64,000 nucleotides of DNA from Elusimicrobiota bacterium (GTDB lineage: Bacteria; Elusimicrobiota; Elusimicrobia; FEN-1173): positions 26,798-90,797 of the forward strand of contig JADKCG010000012.1 in NCBI GenBank assembly GCA_016714745.1, read 5' to 3'. Below are positions 17,595 through 27,188 of this stretch, piece after piece. A program made the position numbers and the translations under genes. The stretch's first letter is position 1. Each line of letters begins with the position of its first letter. Under the pieces are notes generated by a model, which was not told where the DNA came from, did not search any database, and worked only from the letters and a program-made list of their open reading frames with translations.

Positions 17595-18266
17595 TTGACG
17601 AAACCCATCCTTTCCTCCCGCGATCGCTTTTTGGCCTACGTTATTTCATGGCTGGCGTGGGGCCTGATCCAATTCATCGGCCGCACATCACGCCTCCGAG
17701 TGTATGGCTCCCCGAAATTTCAAGAACGAGTGAACAGTGGCCTTCCGTTTATCTTTGCCTTTTGGCACCGATACCAAATGTTCCTGCTTTACGAAAAACG
17801 CAAAAGCGGTGTCTCCGTGTTGGTCAGCCGCAGTAAGGACGGGGAGTTCGTCGCTCAGACCCTTCACCGGTTTGGTTTTAAGACGGTCCGCGGGTCCTCC
17901 AGCCGCGGCGGTGGCTCGGCATTCATCAAACTGATGGATGTGGTTCGCGCCGGCCAGTGCGTGGCCTTCACGCCGGACGGTCCGCGTGGCCCTCTGCGGT
18001 CCATTCACCCGGGCGTGCTGACTCTGGCGACCAAAATGGGAATTCCCGTTGTTCCCCTGGCCTGGGCGGGAAATCGCGCCAAGGCACTTCGGAGTTGGGA
18101 TCGGTTTCTTGTTCCTCTTCCTTTTAGCCGGTATCAAGTGGTGTATGGGGACCCCCTCTTCGTGACTGAAAACGGTCCCGACGCGGAAGAAAAATTACGG
18201 ACGGCACTGAACGCTGTCGAAGTCGACGCCCAAAACCGTCTGGCAGGAGTGCCTTCCTCATGTTGA
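17595..18266 (+). CDS. DUF374 family lysophospholipid/Kdo-lipid acyltransferase-like protein
   Basis: A 223-residue membrane-associated acyltransferase-like protein of the DUF374 group, which commonly lies next to waaA in lipopolysaccharide operons. Visible motifs are FAFWHRYQM (the H-containing acceptor motif), LVSRSKDGEFVAQTLHRFG, TVRGSSSRGG and CVAFTPDGPRGP. An N-terminal hydrophobic helix (FLAYVISWLAWGLIQFIG) anchors it. Its role is probably acyl transfer during lipid A assembly; the exact acceptor is not known. waaA overlaps its last codons by 7 bp. Confidence 0.8.
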   Translation: MTKPILSSRDRFLAYVISWLAWGLIQFIGRTSRLRVYGSPKFQERVNSGLPFIFAFWHRYQMFLLYEKRKSGVSVLVSRSKDGEFVAQTLHRFGFKTVRGSSSRGGGSAFIKLMDVVRAGQCVAFTPDGPRGPLRSIHPGVLTLATKMGIPVVPLAWAGNRAKALRSWDRFLVPLPFSRYQVVYGDPLFVTENGPDAEEKLRTALNAVEVDAQNRLAGVPSSC

Positions 18267-19564
18267 CACTCTATTCCATTCTTTTCTTCTTCCTTTGGCC
18301 GCTTCTCTTTTTAGTTTTTGTTTGGCGGTATGGACTTCGCCGCACGCTCCGTGGTCTTCCCGAACGGTTCGGATTTGGCGGTGTTTGGCCGGCTCCTGGC
18401 GGGTTGTGGGTTCACGCCGCCTCGGTGGGGGAAGTCCTTGCGGCGGAAAACTTTCTTCGGGCTTTGCCGTCTCGGTTCCCGGGCCTTCCGCGTCTCCTCA
18501 CCACCACCACGGTCAATGGAAAAGAATTGGCCCAACGGTTGGGGATCGCAGAAACAGTTCGATTGGCGCCCCTGGATCGGCCTGGGGCTGTGGAACGGGT
18601 GATTGCGCGGGTCCGGCCGAAAGCGTTGGTCCTGGTCGAAACTGAAATTTGGCCATTTTGGCTCACCACCCTTTCCCATCATCGGATTCCCGTGGTGGTC
18701 GTCAACGGACGAATTTCCGATGGCGCCTTCCCGCTCTATTACCGAATGCGCGGGGCCTTCTCTCCTCTTCTCTCTGGTCTGGCCCGAGTGGGTGTTCAGA
18801 GTCCGGCCCACGCCGCGCGATATTTACAGCTTGGGGCTCATCCGGAAGCGGTGGCCATTACCGGGAATTTGAAGTTCGAAGTGCCCCTGCCGGACCTTTC
18901 CCGCCGTTCGACGCTTCGGGCGGCGTATGGGTATTCCGAAAACGATTTGATCTGGATTTTGGGCAGTACGCATCCGGGGGAGGAAGCGGTTGCGTTGGAG
19001 GCGTTCGCTTCTCTTCGCGAAAAGCATCCGACGTTGCGTCTGATCGTCGCGCCGCGGCATGTGGAACGAGCGGGGGAGGTGGTGCGCCTCTTTGCGGACG
19101 CAGGCCATCGTTGTGCTCTGCGTTCTCAACGGTCCGTAACGACGGGGCCGGTGGACGTGCTTGTCCTTGACACCGTGGGCGAATTGGCGGAGATCTATGG
19201 TTTGGCCACGCTGGTCTTTGTGGGGGGCAGTCTTCTCCGTCGCGGAGGGCAAAACCCGCTGGAACCGGCGCGCTGGGGGGTTCCCGTCGTGTTCGGTCCG
19301 CGCATGGAAAATTTTCGTGAGATGGCCGCGCTCTTTCAGAAAAACCAAGCCGGTGTGGAAATTTCCACCGGCGCGGAACTGAAGGAGATCACCGACGAAT
19401 TGCTTGTTTCTTCGGACCGGCGCGCCGCCATGGGCGAAGCGGCTCGCGCGTTGGCCGACAGCCAACGCGGCGCGTTGGAGGCCAACCTTGTTCTCCTTCA
19501 GGAAGCCCTGGCCATTCCCCCGGAAAAGTTACACCGGTCACCTCGTCGATGTGGAAAATGTTGA
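18260..19564 (+). CDS. waaA: 3-deoxy-D-manno-octulosonic-acid (Kdo) transferase
   Basis: Transfers Kdo from CMP-Kdo to lipid A precursor at the inner membrane. The 434-residue protein has an N-terminal membrane helix and the family motifs VHAASVGEVLAAENFL, LLTTTTVNGKELAQRL, VLVETEIWPFWL, ILGSTHPGEEAVALEAF, LIVAPRHVERAGEV, and FVGGSLLRRGGQNPLEPARW with GPRMENFREM. This is the complete glycosyltransferase-B layout. It overlaps the upstream acyltransferase, and a heptosyltransferase starts 2 bp after its stop, so the genes are one transcription unit. Confidence 0.95.
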   Translation: MLTLYSILFFFLWPLLFLVFVWRYGLRRTLRGLPERFGFGGVWPAPGGLWVHAASVGEVLAAENFLRALPSRFPGLPRLLTTTTVNGKELAQRLGIAETVRLAPLDRPGAVERVIARVRPKALVLVETEIWPFWLTTLSHHRIPVVVVNGRISDGAFPLYYRMRGAFSPLLSGLARVGVQSPAHAARYLQLGAHPEAVAITGNLKFEVPLPDLSRRSTLRAAYGYSENDLIWILGSTHPGEEAVALEAFASLREKHPTLRLIVAPRHVERAGEVVRLFADAGHRCALRSQRSVTTGPVDVLVLDTVGELAEIYGLATLVFVGGSLLRRGGQNPLEPARWGVPVVFGPRMENFREMAALFQKNQAGVEISTGAELKEITDELLVSSDRRAAMGEAARALADSQRGALEANLVLLQEALAIPPEKLHRSPRRCGKC

Positions 19565-19565
19565 A

Positions 19566-20585
19566 ATGACTGTTCGTCGAGTTCTAGTGATTCGTCTCTC
19601 GTCTTTAGGCGATGTGGTGTTGACCGCTCCGGTTTTGGCGGCGCTGAAAGCCGCTTGGCCAGGGTGCCATCTCACGTTCCTCACCAAGGGGGCCTTCGCC
19701 CCCGTTTTCTCACACAGCCCGCATGTGAACAAAGTTCTCCAATTTGAGGACAAAGGTCTATGGGGGTGGGCGCGGGAAATCCGACAGAGTCGGTTTGATG
19801 TAATCATTGATTTGCATGACACGTTTCGGTCCCGGGTTTGGTCCTTTTTATCGGGGGCTCCTCGAACGGTGCGGTACGATAAACGGGCCGCCGATCGGCG
19901 ACGGTTGGTGTGGACAAAACGAGTGTCGCCGCGGTTGTCGGGCGGTGTGGTGGACCGTTATTTAGAAACGCTCACGGTTCTTGGAATTTCCTCCGCCCAT
20001 CGAGTTCCGCAACTTTTTCTTGGGCCGGAAGAACGACTCCCCGACCACCTGGAAAAACGGTTGGGACCGGGCCCATTTGTGGCCATTGCCCCGGGGGCGC
20101 TTCATCCCACCAAGCGGTGGGGACCGGACCGGTTTGCCGAAGCGGCTGACCGGCTGGCGGAAGGGAAACCCGTGATTCTTCTCGGCGCCCCCGCGGACGC
20201 CCCGGCGGCGGAAGCGGTATTGCAAACCCTCACGTCCTCGGCGCAAAGTTTTGTCGGACAAACGTCGGTGCGGGAGATGATGCTGATCCTTCGGCGGTGC
20301 GCGTTGCTCCTCACCAACGATTCCGGCGCCATGCATGTGGCCGCGGCCCTGGGCGTTCCCACCGTTGCCATCTTCGGTCCCACCGTGAAGCCGTTCGGCT
20401 TCTTTCCCGTGGGGGCGTGGACATCCGCGATCGAGGCCGCAAACCTCGACTGTCGGCCCTGCTCGGTGCATGGGTCGAAAACCTGTCCACTGAAACATTT
20501 TCGTTGTATGAAAGAGGTGACCGTTGATCAGGTGGTTAAAACTGCCCAAACGCTATTGGTGTCTCCTCTGAGGGGTCTGTCATGA
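19566..20585 (+). CDS. GT9 family heptosyltransferase
   Basis: Adds heptose or a similar sugar to the lipopolysaccharide inner core. About 339 residues. The N-terminal VLVIRLSSLGDVVLTAPVLAAL is the classic GT9 opening. The C-terminal donor-binding region reads LLTNDSGAMHVAAALGVPTVAIFGPT. A cysteine-rich end (CRPCSVHGSKTCPLKHFRCM) is typical of WaaF/RfaF-like members. The start at 19566 was chosen because the family begins there; the open frame upstream is a shadow of waaA. The next gene overlaps its stop by 4 bp. Confidence 0.9.
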   Translation: MTVRRVLVIRLSSLGDVVLTAPVLAALKAAWPGCHLTFLTKGAFAPVFSHSPHVNKVLQFEDKGLWGWAREIRQSRFDVIIDLHDTFRSRVWSFLSGAPRTVRYDKRAADRRRLVWTKRVSPRLSGGVVDRYLETLTVLGISSAHRVPQLFLGPEERLPDHLEKRLGPGPFVAIAPGALHPTKRWGPDRFAEAADRLAEGKPVILLGAPADAPAAEAVLQTLTSSAQSFVGQTSVREMMLILRRCALLLTNDSGAMHVAAALGVPTVAIFGPTVKPFGFFPVGAWTSAIEAANLDCRPCSVHGSKTCPLKHFRCMKEVTVDQVVKTAQTLLVSPLRGLS

Positions 20586-21637
20586 AAATCCTTCATATTT
20601 TGGATGAGCGGTGGGATTCAGGGGTGACGGCTTATGGTCTTTCGGCGGCGCGCGCCATGCGCGATCGCGGTCACGAGGTTTATGTGGCGGCACGGGAGGG
20701 TTTGGCGCCGGCCATCCAAGCCGAAAAGATGGGTTTCCCTGTTCATCGGTTGGCCTCGCTCCTTTCGCTCCGCCGATGGGCGGGCGCCATCGGGTTTGAC
20801 GTGGTCAACGCCCATACAGGGACGGGCCACAGTGTGGGGTTTTTTATCACCCGGTTTCGGCCAACGGCGTTGATCCGCACGCGGGGCGAAGCGCGGACGT
20901 TGTCGATCCGCCCCGGCCAAGGATTTCTTTTCCGTGAAACGGACGGCGTCATTGTCGCGTCCAAAGCCTTGGCGGAATCCTATGGGACGCGGTTTCCTTT
21001 TTTAATGGAACAAATTTCACTGATTTACCCGGGAATCGATTTGCCGGCTCTCCCGCCTGTCCCACCCGGGCCGGTCCATGTCGGTCTTTTGGGCCGGCTG
21101 GATCCGGTGAAAGGGCACTCCTTTTTTCTCGAAGCGGTGGGGCTAATGAAAGATCATTTGACCGACCCGCTCTTCCTTATTGCGGGGGAAGAAAAAAATA
21201 CGGCCCGCGTGGATTTGGAAAAGCAAGCGACTCGATTGGGCATTGAACGGTGGGTCCGGTTCCTGGGGCGTGTGCCGGACGCCGGGGCGTTTATGAACGA
21301 ATGCCATGTGGGAGTGATCTCTTCAGTGGAAAGCGAAGCCGTCAGTCGCGCCGCTTTGGAATGGTTGGCGCGCGGGCGGCCGTTAATCGCCACGGAAGTG
21401 GGCGCGCTTCCTGAAATGGTGTTGAACGGCGACAACGGATTTTTGGTTCCCCCCAAAAACGCCACGGGACTCGCGCGCACGATCCGGATTTTGTTGGAGG
21501 ACCCCGCTCGAAGGACAAAAATGGGCGAACGGGCACGGCGAATCGCGGAGACACGTTTCAGCCTCGCCCGCATGGGCCAGGAAACTGAAAAGGCCACCTT
21601 GGCCGCCGTCTTGCGCCGAAAAAAAAGATTTTCATGA
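20582..21637 (+). CDS. GT4 family glycosyltransferase
   Basis: A 351-residue GT-B glycosyltransferase of the GT1/GT4 group. The N-terminal half opens with MKILHILDERWDSGVTAYGLSAARAM. The C-terminal half has VGLLGRLDPVKGHSFFLEAV, the donor-binding SSVESEAVSRAALEWLARG and ATEVGALPEMVLNGDNGFLV. It overlaps its neighbours by 4 bp at both ends, so it is translationally coupled. Its position suggests lipopolysaccharide core or other surface glycan synthesis. The donor sugar cannot be read from sequence. Confidence 0.85.
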   Translation: MKILHILDERWDSGVTAYGLSAARAMRDRGHEVYVAAREGLAPAIQAEKMGFPVHRLASLLSLRRWAGAIGFDVVNAHTGTGHSVGFFITRFRPTALIRTRGEARTLSIRPGQGFLFRETDGVIVASKALAESYGTRFPFLMEQISLIYPGIDLPALPPVPPGPVHVGLLGRLDPVKGHSFFLEAVGLMKDHLTDPLFLIAGEEKNTARVDLEKQATRLGIERWVRFLGRVPDAGAFMNECHVGVISSVESEAVSRAALEWLARGRPLIATEVGALPEMVLNGDNGFLVPPKNATGLARTIRILLEDPARRTKMGERARRIAETRFSLARMGQETEKATLAAVLRRKKRFS

Positions 21638-22731
21638 ACCCGATCGGAATTTTGCACCTCAACACGGAACGCGGCTGGCGCGGGGGCGAACGGCAAACGC
21701 TCCTCCTCGCCCTTGAACTTTCGCAACGGGGATACCTCAATTGGATCGCCGCTCGCCCCCAAGAACCTTTGGCGGTGGCCGCGGAGCGTGAGGGAATCCC
21801 TCTGCTCAACGTGCGGCCTTGGGGCGAATGGGATGTTGTGTCGGCGTGGCGATTGGCTCGTTTTGCGATGGAAAAAAACGTGGCGATTGTCCACGCCCAT
21901 ACCGGCCATGCCGTTGGGATGGGGGCTTTGGCCAAGCGGTGGAGCCGGGGATCTCTCCGTTTGGTGGCGACGCGGCGGGTGGATAACCCCCTTTCCCGTC
22001 ATCCCTTGAGTCGATGGAAATACGCCGCTGTCGACGCCATGGGGGCGGTGGCCACGCGGGTGGCGGAAGTGGCGGTTTCGGGTGGGGTTCCGCGGGATAA
22101 AATTTCGGTGATTCACAGTGGGGTGGACCGGACCGGTTACCCCACCGCCGTCGATCGAACGCGATTGCGGATCGAGCGCGGACTCTCCGCCCAAGAGGTC
22201 TTGGTCGTCAACGCCGGCGCTCTCGTTGCCCAGAAAGATCAGGCCACGCTGATTCGCGCCGCTCTCCGGGTTCGCAAAGATCGGCCGGAGGTGAAATTCG
22301 TGGTGTTGGGAGAAGGGCCGCTTCGACCTCGTTTGGAGGCTCTGATTAGGGACCTTCATTTGGGATCAACTGTTTTTCTCTGGGGTCACCGATCCGACGT
22401 CGTTTCGTGTACAGCCATGGCGGACATTTTCGTATTATCTTCCGTAGGCGAGGGGATCGGCGGAGCTTTAATCGATGCCATGGCCGTGGAGGTTCCCACC
22501 GCCGCCACGCGCGTGGGAGGGGTGTCCGATCTTTACGGTTCGATGGACGCGCCGGAACTGACGCCCGCGGGGGATGCGGACGGTTTAGCAAAAAACATTC
22601 TGTGGGTTTTAAATGATCCCGCAGAAGCCCGAAGACGAATCGAAAATGGAAAAGCCACGGCCGAACGGTTTACCGCCAAGGCCATGGCGGACGGCTACGA
22701 ACGGCTTTATCAAACGGTATTGAACCGATGA
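21634..22731 (+). CDS. GT4 family glycosyltransferase
   Basis: The second GT4 enzyme in tandem, 365 residues. It starts ILHLNTERGWRGGERQTLLLA, a well-known opening of this family. It has VNAGALVAQKDQATLIRAAL and VVLGEGPLRPRLEALI in the donor domain, and VLSSVGEGIGGALIDAMAVE followed by ATRVGGVSDL as the nucleotide-sugar site. It overlaps genes on both sides by 4 bp. The partner enzymes around it point to core oligosaccharide assembly. Confidence 0.85.
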   Translation: MNPIGILHLNTERGWRGGERQTLLLALELSQRGYLNWIAARPQEPLAVAAEREGIPLLNVRPWGEWDVVSAWRLARFAMEKNVAIVHAHTGHAVGMGALAKRWSRGSLRLVATRRVDNPLSRHPLSRWKYAAVDAMGAVATRVAEVAVSGGVPRDKISVIHSGVDRTGYPTAVDRTRLRIERGLSAQEVLVVNAGALVAQKDQATLIRAALRVRKDRPEVKFVVLGEGPLRPRLEALIRDLHLGSTVFLWGHRSDVVSCTAMADIFVLSSVGEGIGGALIDAMAVEVPTAATRVGGVSDLYGSMDAPELTPAGDADGLAKNILWVLNDPAEARRRIENGKATAERFTAKAMADGYERLYQTVLNR

Positions 22732-23481
22732 CTCAACTCTCTGCTGTTTTAATTGTCCGAAACGAAGAACGGGACCTGCCGGCGTGTTTGGAAAGCCTGA
22801 AAGGGGTCGCCGATGAAATTGTTTTGGTGGATAGTGGTTCTACGGACCGCACGGTGGAGATTGCACAACAGCAGGGCGCGCGGGTGATCCACCGGGCCTT
22901 CGCTGGGTTCGGACCGCAAAAACAATTCGCTTTGGAACAGGCGGTGGGGGACTGGGTGATCAACCTCGACGCGGACGAACGGTTTGAGCCCCGCCTTGGG
23001 GCGGGAAATTAAATCGGTGCTTGCCGGGGCGCCGGTTGTGAACGGGTTTAACCTCCGGTTCCACAATATGTTTTTGGGCCGCCGGTTGCGGTTCGGCGGG
23101 CACTGGAGCGAATGGCATCTTCGGCTTTTTCGTCGCGACAAGGCTCATTACGACGGACGCGAGATCCATGAGGGGATTTCGGTGGTCCCTCCGTACGGGC
23201 GCCTTCGGGAGCCGGTCCTTCATGAAAGCTATAAAAATTTCACGGAATATTTGGAGAAGTGTAACCGCTACACGGGTTTGATCGCCCGCGACAAATATCG
23301 AAAAGGCCGGCGGTTTACTCTCTGGAGCCATCTCCGATTGCCCTGGGATTTCTTTTCCCGCTATATTCTAAAATTAGGTTTTCTCGATGGCAACGCGGGA
23401 TTGATCTATGCGGTTTTGAGCGCCTATTACACTTGGCTTAAACTCATTCGTGTGATGGAAGGAGAGGGCGATGCTCGCTGA
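22728..23481 (+). CDS. GT2 glycosyltransferase (WaaE/KdtX-like), interrupted by a frameshift
   Basis: Two frames form one gene. The first (22728-23012) holds LSAVLIVRNEERDLPACLESL, EIVLVDSGSTDRTVEIA and the DXD-bearing VINLDADERFEP. The second (to 23481) continues LGREIKSVLAGAPVVNGFNL and GHWSEWHLRLFRRDKAHYDG, then REIHEGISV and a C-terminal membrane-associated region. Deleting one C from the CCCC run at about 22989-22992 restores FEPALGREIK. The restored protein is about 250 residues, the usual length for the lipopolysaccharide beta-1,4-glucosyltransferase-like family. The gene may be intact in the organism. Confidence 0.8.
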
Positions 23482-24273
23482 ATGGGGGCGGTGGGCGGGT
23501 TGGCGGTTTTGGGTGTTTCGGCTCGATGGAATTGGTGGCGGCCCCGGGCCGCCGGGTTGCCGATTTTAATGTACCACAAGGTGGGTCAACCGCCGGCGGG
23601 ATCGACCCTCAAAAAGTTGTGGGTGTCGGTCGAGGTGTTCCGCTGGCAAATGGCCTATTTGAAACGACACGGATACACCCCCCTGACCCTGCGCGGCGTC
23701 GCTGAAAGAGTGGCGGAAGGACGTTCGTTGCCCGATAACGGGATTGTCCTGACCTTTGACGATGGGTACCGCAATAACCTGGAAAACGCCCTTCCCGTCT
23801 TGCGCGAATTCGGGTTCCCGGCCACGATCTACATTGTTGTGAACGCCGTGGGACGGGACAATTTCTGGCATGACCCGTCTTCGGAAACACGCTTGCCCAT
23901 GTTGAGCTGGGAAGAGGTGGCGATTTTAAGAGACGCTGGTTGGGACATTGGGTCCCATACGCTGACCCATTGTCGTCTCACGCGCTTGCCTCTCAGCGAA
24001 GCCGAAAAAGAAATCGTCGAAAGCCGGCGGATATTGGAGGAGAAATTGGGGATGGCTCCCGTTTCTTTCGCCCACCCTTACGGGGATGGAGCGGACAACG
24101 GCGACATTCGTCGCTTGATTCAAAAAGCCGGTTACGCGACGGCGTGTTCGGTTCATCGAGGCAAAGCGGATGTGTCTGGGTCGCCGTACTGCCTGAAACG
24201 TATTTTTGTCCGCGGCGATGACACTCGTTGGGATTTCCACCTCCATTTGACCCGCGGTCAGGCTCGGTTTTGA
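23482..24273 (+). CDS. Polysaccharide deacetylase (NodB domain)
   Basis: A 263-residue carbohydrate esterase 4 protein. A hydrophobic N-terminus precedes LPILMYHKVG, a common opening. The NodB motifs are present: motif 1 IVLTFDDGYRNN with the catalytic and metal Asp residues, motif 2 IGSHTLTHCRL with the two metal His, and motif 3 VSFAHPYGDG. It should remove N-acetyl groups from a surface sugar. It starts immediately after the GT2 stop codon; the next gene starts at a TTG overlapping its own stop. Confidence 0.88.
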   Translation: MGAVGGLAVLGVSARWNWWRPRAAGLPILMYHKVGQPPAGSTLKKLWVSVEVFRWQMAYLKRHGYTPLTLRGVAERVAEGRSLPDNGIVLTFDDGYRNNLENALPVLREFGFPATIYIVVNAVGRDNFWHDPSSETRLPMLSWEEVAILRDAGWDIGSHTLTHCRLTRLPLSEAEKEIVESRRILEEKLGMAPVSFAHPYGDGADNGDIRRLIQKAGYATACSVHRGKADVSGSPYCLKRIFVRGDDTRWDFHLHLTRGQARF

Positions 24274-25272
24274 AAATACTCATCATCCAACTGCGGCGGA
24301 TTGGGGACGTGATTGTCACGACGCCGGTGATCGATGTTTTGCGCCGCCAATTCCCTGACGCGCGCATCGAGTTTTTGGTGGAACCCGCGGCCGCGCCGGT
24401 GTTGGACAATTACCCCGGTTTGGACGAGCGGCTGGTTTTTGAAAAGTCAAAATTTTGGTTTTGGGTGAGAGAATTGCGTCGTCGCCGATACGATTGGGTG
24501 TTGGATTTCATGAATAACCCGCGCACGGCCCAATTGGCCTGGGCGAGCCGAGCCCCCGTCCGTGCTGGGTTCGTTGTTCCTTTCTGGAGCGTGGTGTACA
24601 CCCATCGGGTCCCTCGTCCGAAGGTCGATGTCTACGCCGTTCAAAATAAGTTTTCTCTTCTCCGGTCCCTAGGCGTTCATGCACCGGAGGGGGTTCTCCC
24701 CCGCCTGTCCGTGGTCAATTTCGAATTCGAAGCTCTGCACGCCTGGTGGTCAGAGGCGGGGTTGGACAAAGCCGTGGAACGCGTGGCGGTCATGCCGAAA
24801 CATCGCCACGAGATTCGCCAATGGCCAGCGTCAAAATTTAAAGAGACCCTTCGGCGCTTGTTGGTGAAGCCGGGCCGTCAGGTGGTTCTGATCGGGGGCC
24901 CCGATGAAAAGGGGTATCTGGACGATGTGGCAAAGGATTTCCCCGGTCGCGAGTGGGTTCTGCCGGCGGGATCCCTGCACCGGGGCGCGGCGGTTTTGTC
25001 TCGCTGTCATGTGGCGGTCACGAACGATTCCGGGCTCATGCATTTGGCCGTGGCGATGGGCACACCGACCGTCACCATTTATGGCCCCACATCGCCGGGT
25101 TCCTGGAATCCCCGACAACCGCCTCACCGATATATTCAGGCCGAAGGACTCGCCTGCCTGGTTTGTCATCGGGACCGATGTCCGTATGCGCCATGAGTGC
25201 ATGGAATGGGTTTCCCCTGACCGAGTGGTGGCCGAGACCGAGGCCATTCTTGCGGCCGCGCAGGTGAGTTAG
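24270..25272 (+). CDS. GT9 family heptosyltransferase (C-terminal frameshift)
   Basis: A second GT9 enzyme, starting at TTG 24270 (MKILIIQLRRIGDVIVTTPVIDVL). It has VVLIGGPDEKGYLDDVAKDF and the donor motif AVTNDSGLMHLAVAMGTPTVTIYGPT. The frame stops at 25196 just after CHRDRC. In the next frame MRHECMEWVSPDRVVAETEAIL supplies the normal C-terminus to 25272, flush with lpxK. One extra base in CCGTATG at about 25180-25186 explains the break; unlike the other breaks, this is not in a long homopolymer. Only about 25 residues are affected, so a truncated product might still fold. Confidence 0.85.
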
Positions 25273-26340
25273 GTGGCCTTTTCGTTTCCCAATTCCAACA
25301 GCGTGGGGGGGCTTCTGTGGCGGTGCCTTTTGGGGGGGCCCTCCCTTCTTTTTGAGGGAGCGGCGCGCGCCCGTGCCGCGGCGTATCGTCGGGGAATACT
25401 TGAAACCGTGCGGGTTCCGGTGCCGGTTTTTTGCATGGGAAACCTGACCGTCGGTGGGTCTGGAAAAACGCCGGGAGTGATTTGGCTTTTGGAGGAATTG
25501 AAAAAACGCGGACATCGCCCCGCCGTCGTCACTCGAGGCTATGGCCGTCGTGGGGCGGAGCCGGTGGTGCTGGTCCCGAATCGGGGGGAACCGCTTCCCC
25601 CGGTGGAAACGATCGGCGATGAACCCCGTTTTTTGGCGCGTCGTTCAGGCGTACCGATCGCGATCGGGTCGGACCGGGCGCTGGCCTGCGAACAGGCCTG
25701 GGAAGAATTTAACCCCGATTGTCTGGTGATGGACGACGGATTCCAACACCACCGAATTCATCGCGACCGAGATTTCGTGTGCATAGACGCAAGGCTTGCT
25801 TTTGATGTTTTAGTGAATCACACGCCCGCCCCTGTGCTCCCCGCCGGCCCCTGGCGCGAACGGCCCAAGGCCCTCGACCGGGCGCAGATGGTTTTCGTGA
25901 CAAGAGCCGAACGGCTTTCAGGGGAAAGAGGGGCGGCGGTTCAAACGGTCTTAAAAAAACGGGGACTCAAAAATACGTTGGTCGTTGGTCGGCTGACGTT
26001 CCGGGACAACGAGACGGGCCAATCGGTTCCTCCGGAATGGTTGAACGGTCAATGTGTCGTGGCATTGTCAGGGCTCGGGGACCCCGCGTCGTTTGAAAAC
26101 GCGCTCACTCGGCTCGGGGCGAGCGTGCGAGGGGAACGGTATCGCGACCATCACTTTTTTTCGCCCCGGGAATGGGAGGGCGCGTTGACGCGGGCCCAGC
26201 GGGAGAAATACCGCATCGTCGTCACCGAAAAAGACCGGGAACGGCTTCCAGAGACATTTCCGGCTCTTGTGGCACGTTTGGCATGGCACGTAGGGGAGGA
26301 GGGATCGTGGGTGCCGGTGATCGAATCCGTTTTTTCATAG
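25273..26340 (+). CDS. lpxK: Tetraacyldisaccharide 4'-kinase
   Basis: Phosphorylates the 4' position of the lipid A disaccharide at the inner membrane. A 355-residue protein starting at GTG directly after the preceding stop. The N-terminal membrane-associated helix is followed by FCMGNLTVGGSGKTPGVIWL, the Walker A motif of LpxK, TRGYGRRG, and VMDDGFQHHRIHRDRDFVCIDA, the signature with the catalytic Asp and neighbouring His. The C-terminal RYRDHHFFSPREWE is also conserved. It overlaps the following acyltransferase by 34 bp. Confidence 0.95.
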   Translation: MAFSFPNSNSVGGLLWRCLLGGPSLLFEGAARARAAAYRRGILETVRVPVPVFCMGNLTVGGSGKTPGVIWLLEELKKRGHRPAVVTRGYGRRGAEPVVLVPNRGEPLPPVETIGDEPRFLARRSGVPIAIGSDRALACEQAWEEFNPDCLVMDDGFQHHRIHRDRDFVCIDARLAFDVLVNHTPAPVLPAGPWRERPKALDRAQMVFVTRAERLSGERGAAVQTVLKKRGLKNTLVVGRLTFRDNETGQSVPPEWLNGQCVVALSGLGDPASFENALTRLGASVRGERYRDHHFFSPREWEGALTRAQREKYRIVVTEKDRERLPETFPALVARLAWHVGEEGSWVPVIESVFS

Positions 26341-27188
26341 AATACGTCGGGCTCCGGATTCTTGCGACAACCTTGGGGCGGATTCCTCCCTTTCCGGGAA
26401 TGGCCATGGGCCGCGGAATGGGCCGCGTGGTCGGGTTCCTCGCGCGGGGTCGAACCCGTTTGGCGGAACAGAATATGGCCGCCGCTTTTCCCAACGAAAA
26501 GACCGACACCCTTCGCGCTTGGGTCCGTGGCGTGTGGTCCGAATTGGGGGTGAGCGTGTGGGAGTTCGCGCGGTTGGGGCGGATGTCCCGGGCCACATTT
26601 GAAAAAGAGGTCCCTGTGGTCGGGATCGAGAACCTTCGGGCGGCCCACGCCCAAGGCAAAGGGGTGATTTTGTTTACGGGCCATTTGGGGAACTGGGAAT
26701 ATGCTTCTTGGGCCACGGCGTTGGCGGGGTTTCCCGTGGCGGCGATTGCCCGGCGAATGAAAAATCCGTTCGTGAACGATTGGATCACAGCGTTGCGGCG
26801 CCGGTCCGGCAACGAGGTCCTTATGCATAAAAACGCTGTGCGGGAATCTGTTCGTCGTTTATCTGCCGGGCAAGTGGTTGGGCTTCTTTTTGATCAACGC
26901 ATCACCGCGGGGGGGCTTCAGGTCCCGTTTTTTGGTCGACCGGCCCATACGACGGGAATGGCGGCCCTGCTGGCCCTTCGACTGGGATCGCCGCTGGTGC
27001 CGGTTCACAGTTGGCGGGAAAACGGTCGGTTGACCGTGGAGATCGGACCGTCCCTTTCTGTCGATCCGGGTCCTTCCACTCCGGACCGAATCGAGGCGGT
27101 GACCCGTCAAATGACGGAAATTCTTGAAGGCTGGATTCGCCAACATCCCACCCAATGGCTTTGGATCCACGACCGATGGCGACCGTGA
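26307..27188 (+). CDS. Lipid A biosynthesis acyltransferase (LpxL/HtrB family)
   Basis: Adds a secondary acyl chain to lipid A or its Kdo form. I choose GTG 26307 because GAGGAGG precedes it; this gives about 293 residues. An N-terminal hydrophobic helix leads to ILFTGHLGNWEYASWA, with the H-x4-E catalytic motif of this superfamily. VVGLLFDQRITAGGLQVPFFGRPAHT and the terminal HPTQWLWIHDRWRP are family hallmarks. It lies between lpxK and a GT2 gene that overlaps its end by 13 bp. Confidence 0.92.
   Translation: MGAGDRIRFFIEYVGLRILATTLGRIPPFPGMAMGRGMGRVVGFLARGRTRLAEQNMAAAFPNEKTDTLRAWVRGVWSELGVSVWEFARLGRMSRATFEKEVPVVGIENLRAAHAQGKGVILFTGHLGNWEYASWATALAGFPVAAIARRMKNPFVNDWITALRRRSGNEVLMHKNAVRESVRRLSAGQVVGLLFDQRITAGGLQVPFFGRPAHTTGMAALLALRLGSPLVPVHSWRENGRLTVEIGPSLSVDPGPSTPDRIEAVTRQMTEILEGWIRQHPTQWLWIHDRWRP

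Noticed and set aside
18311..18811. Long minus-strand frames across waaA and neighbours
   Set aside because: High GC at third positions creates antisense open frames; the plus-strand genes have full family motifs.
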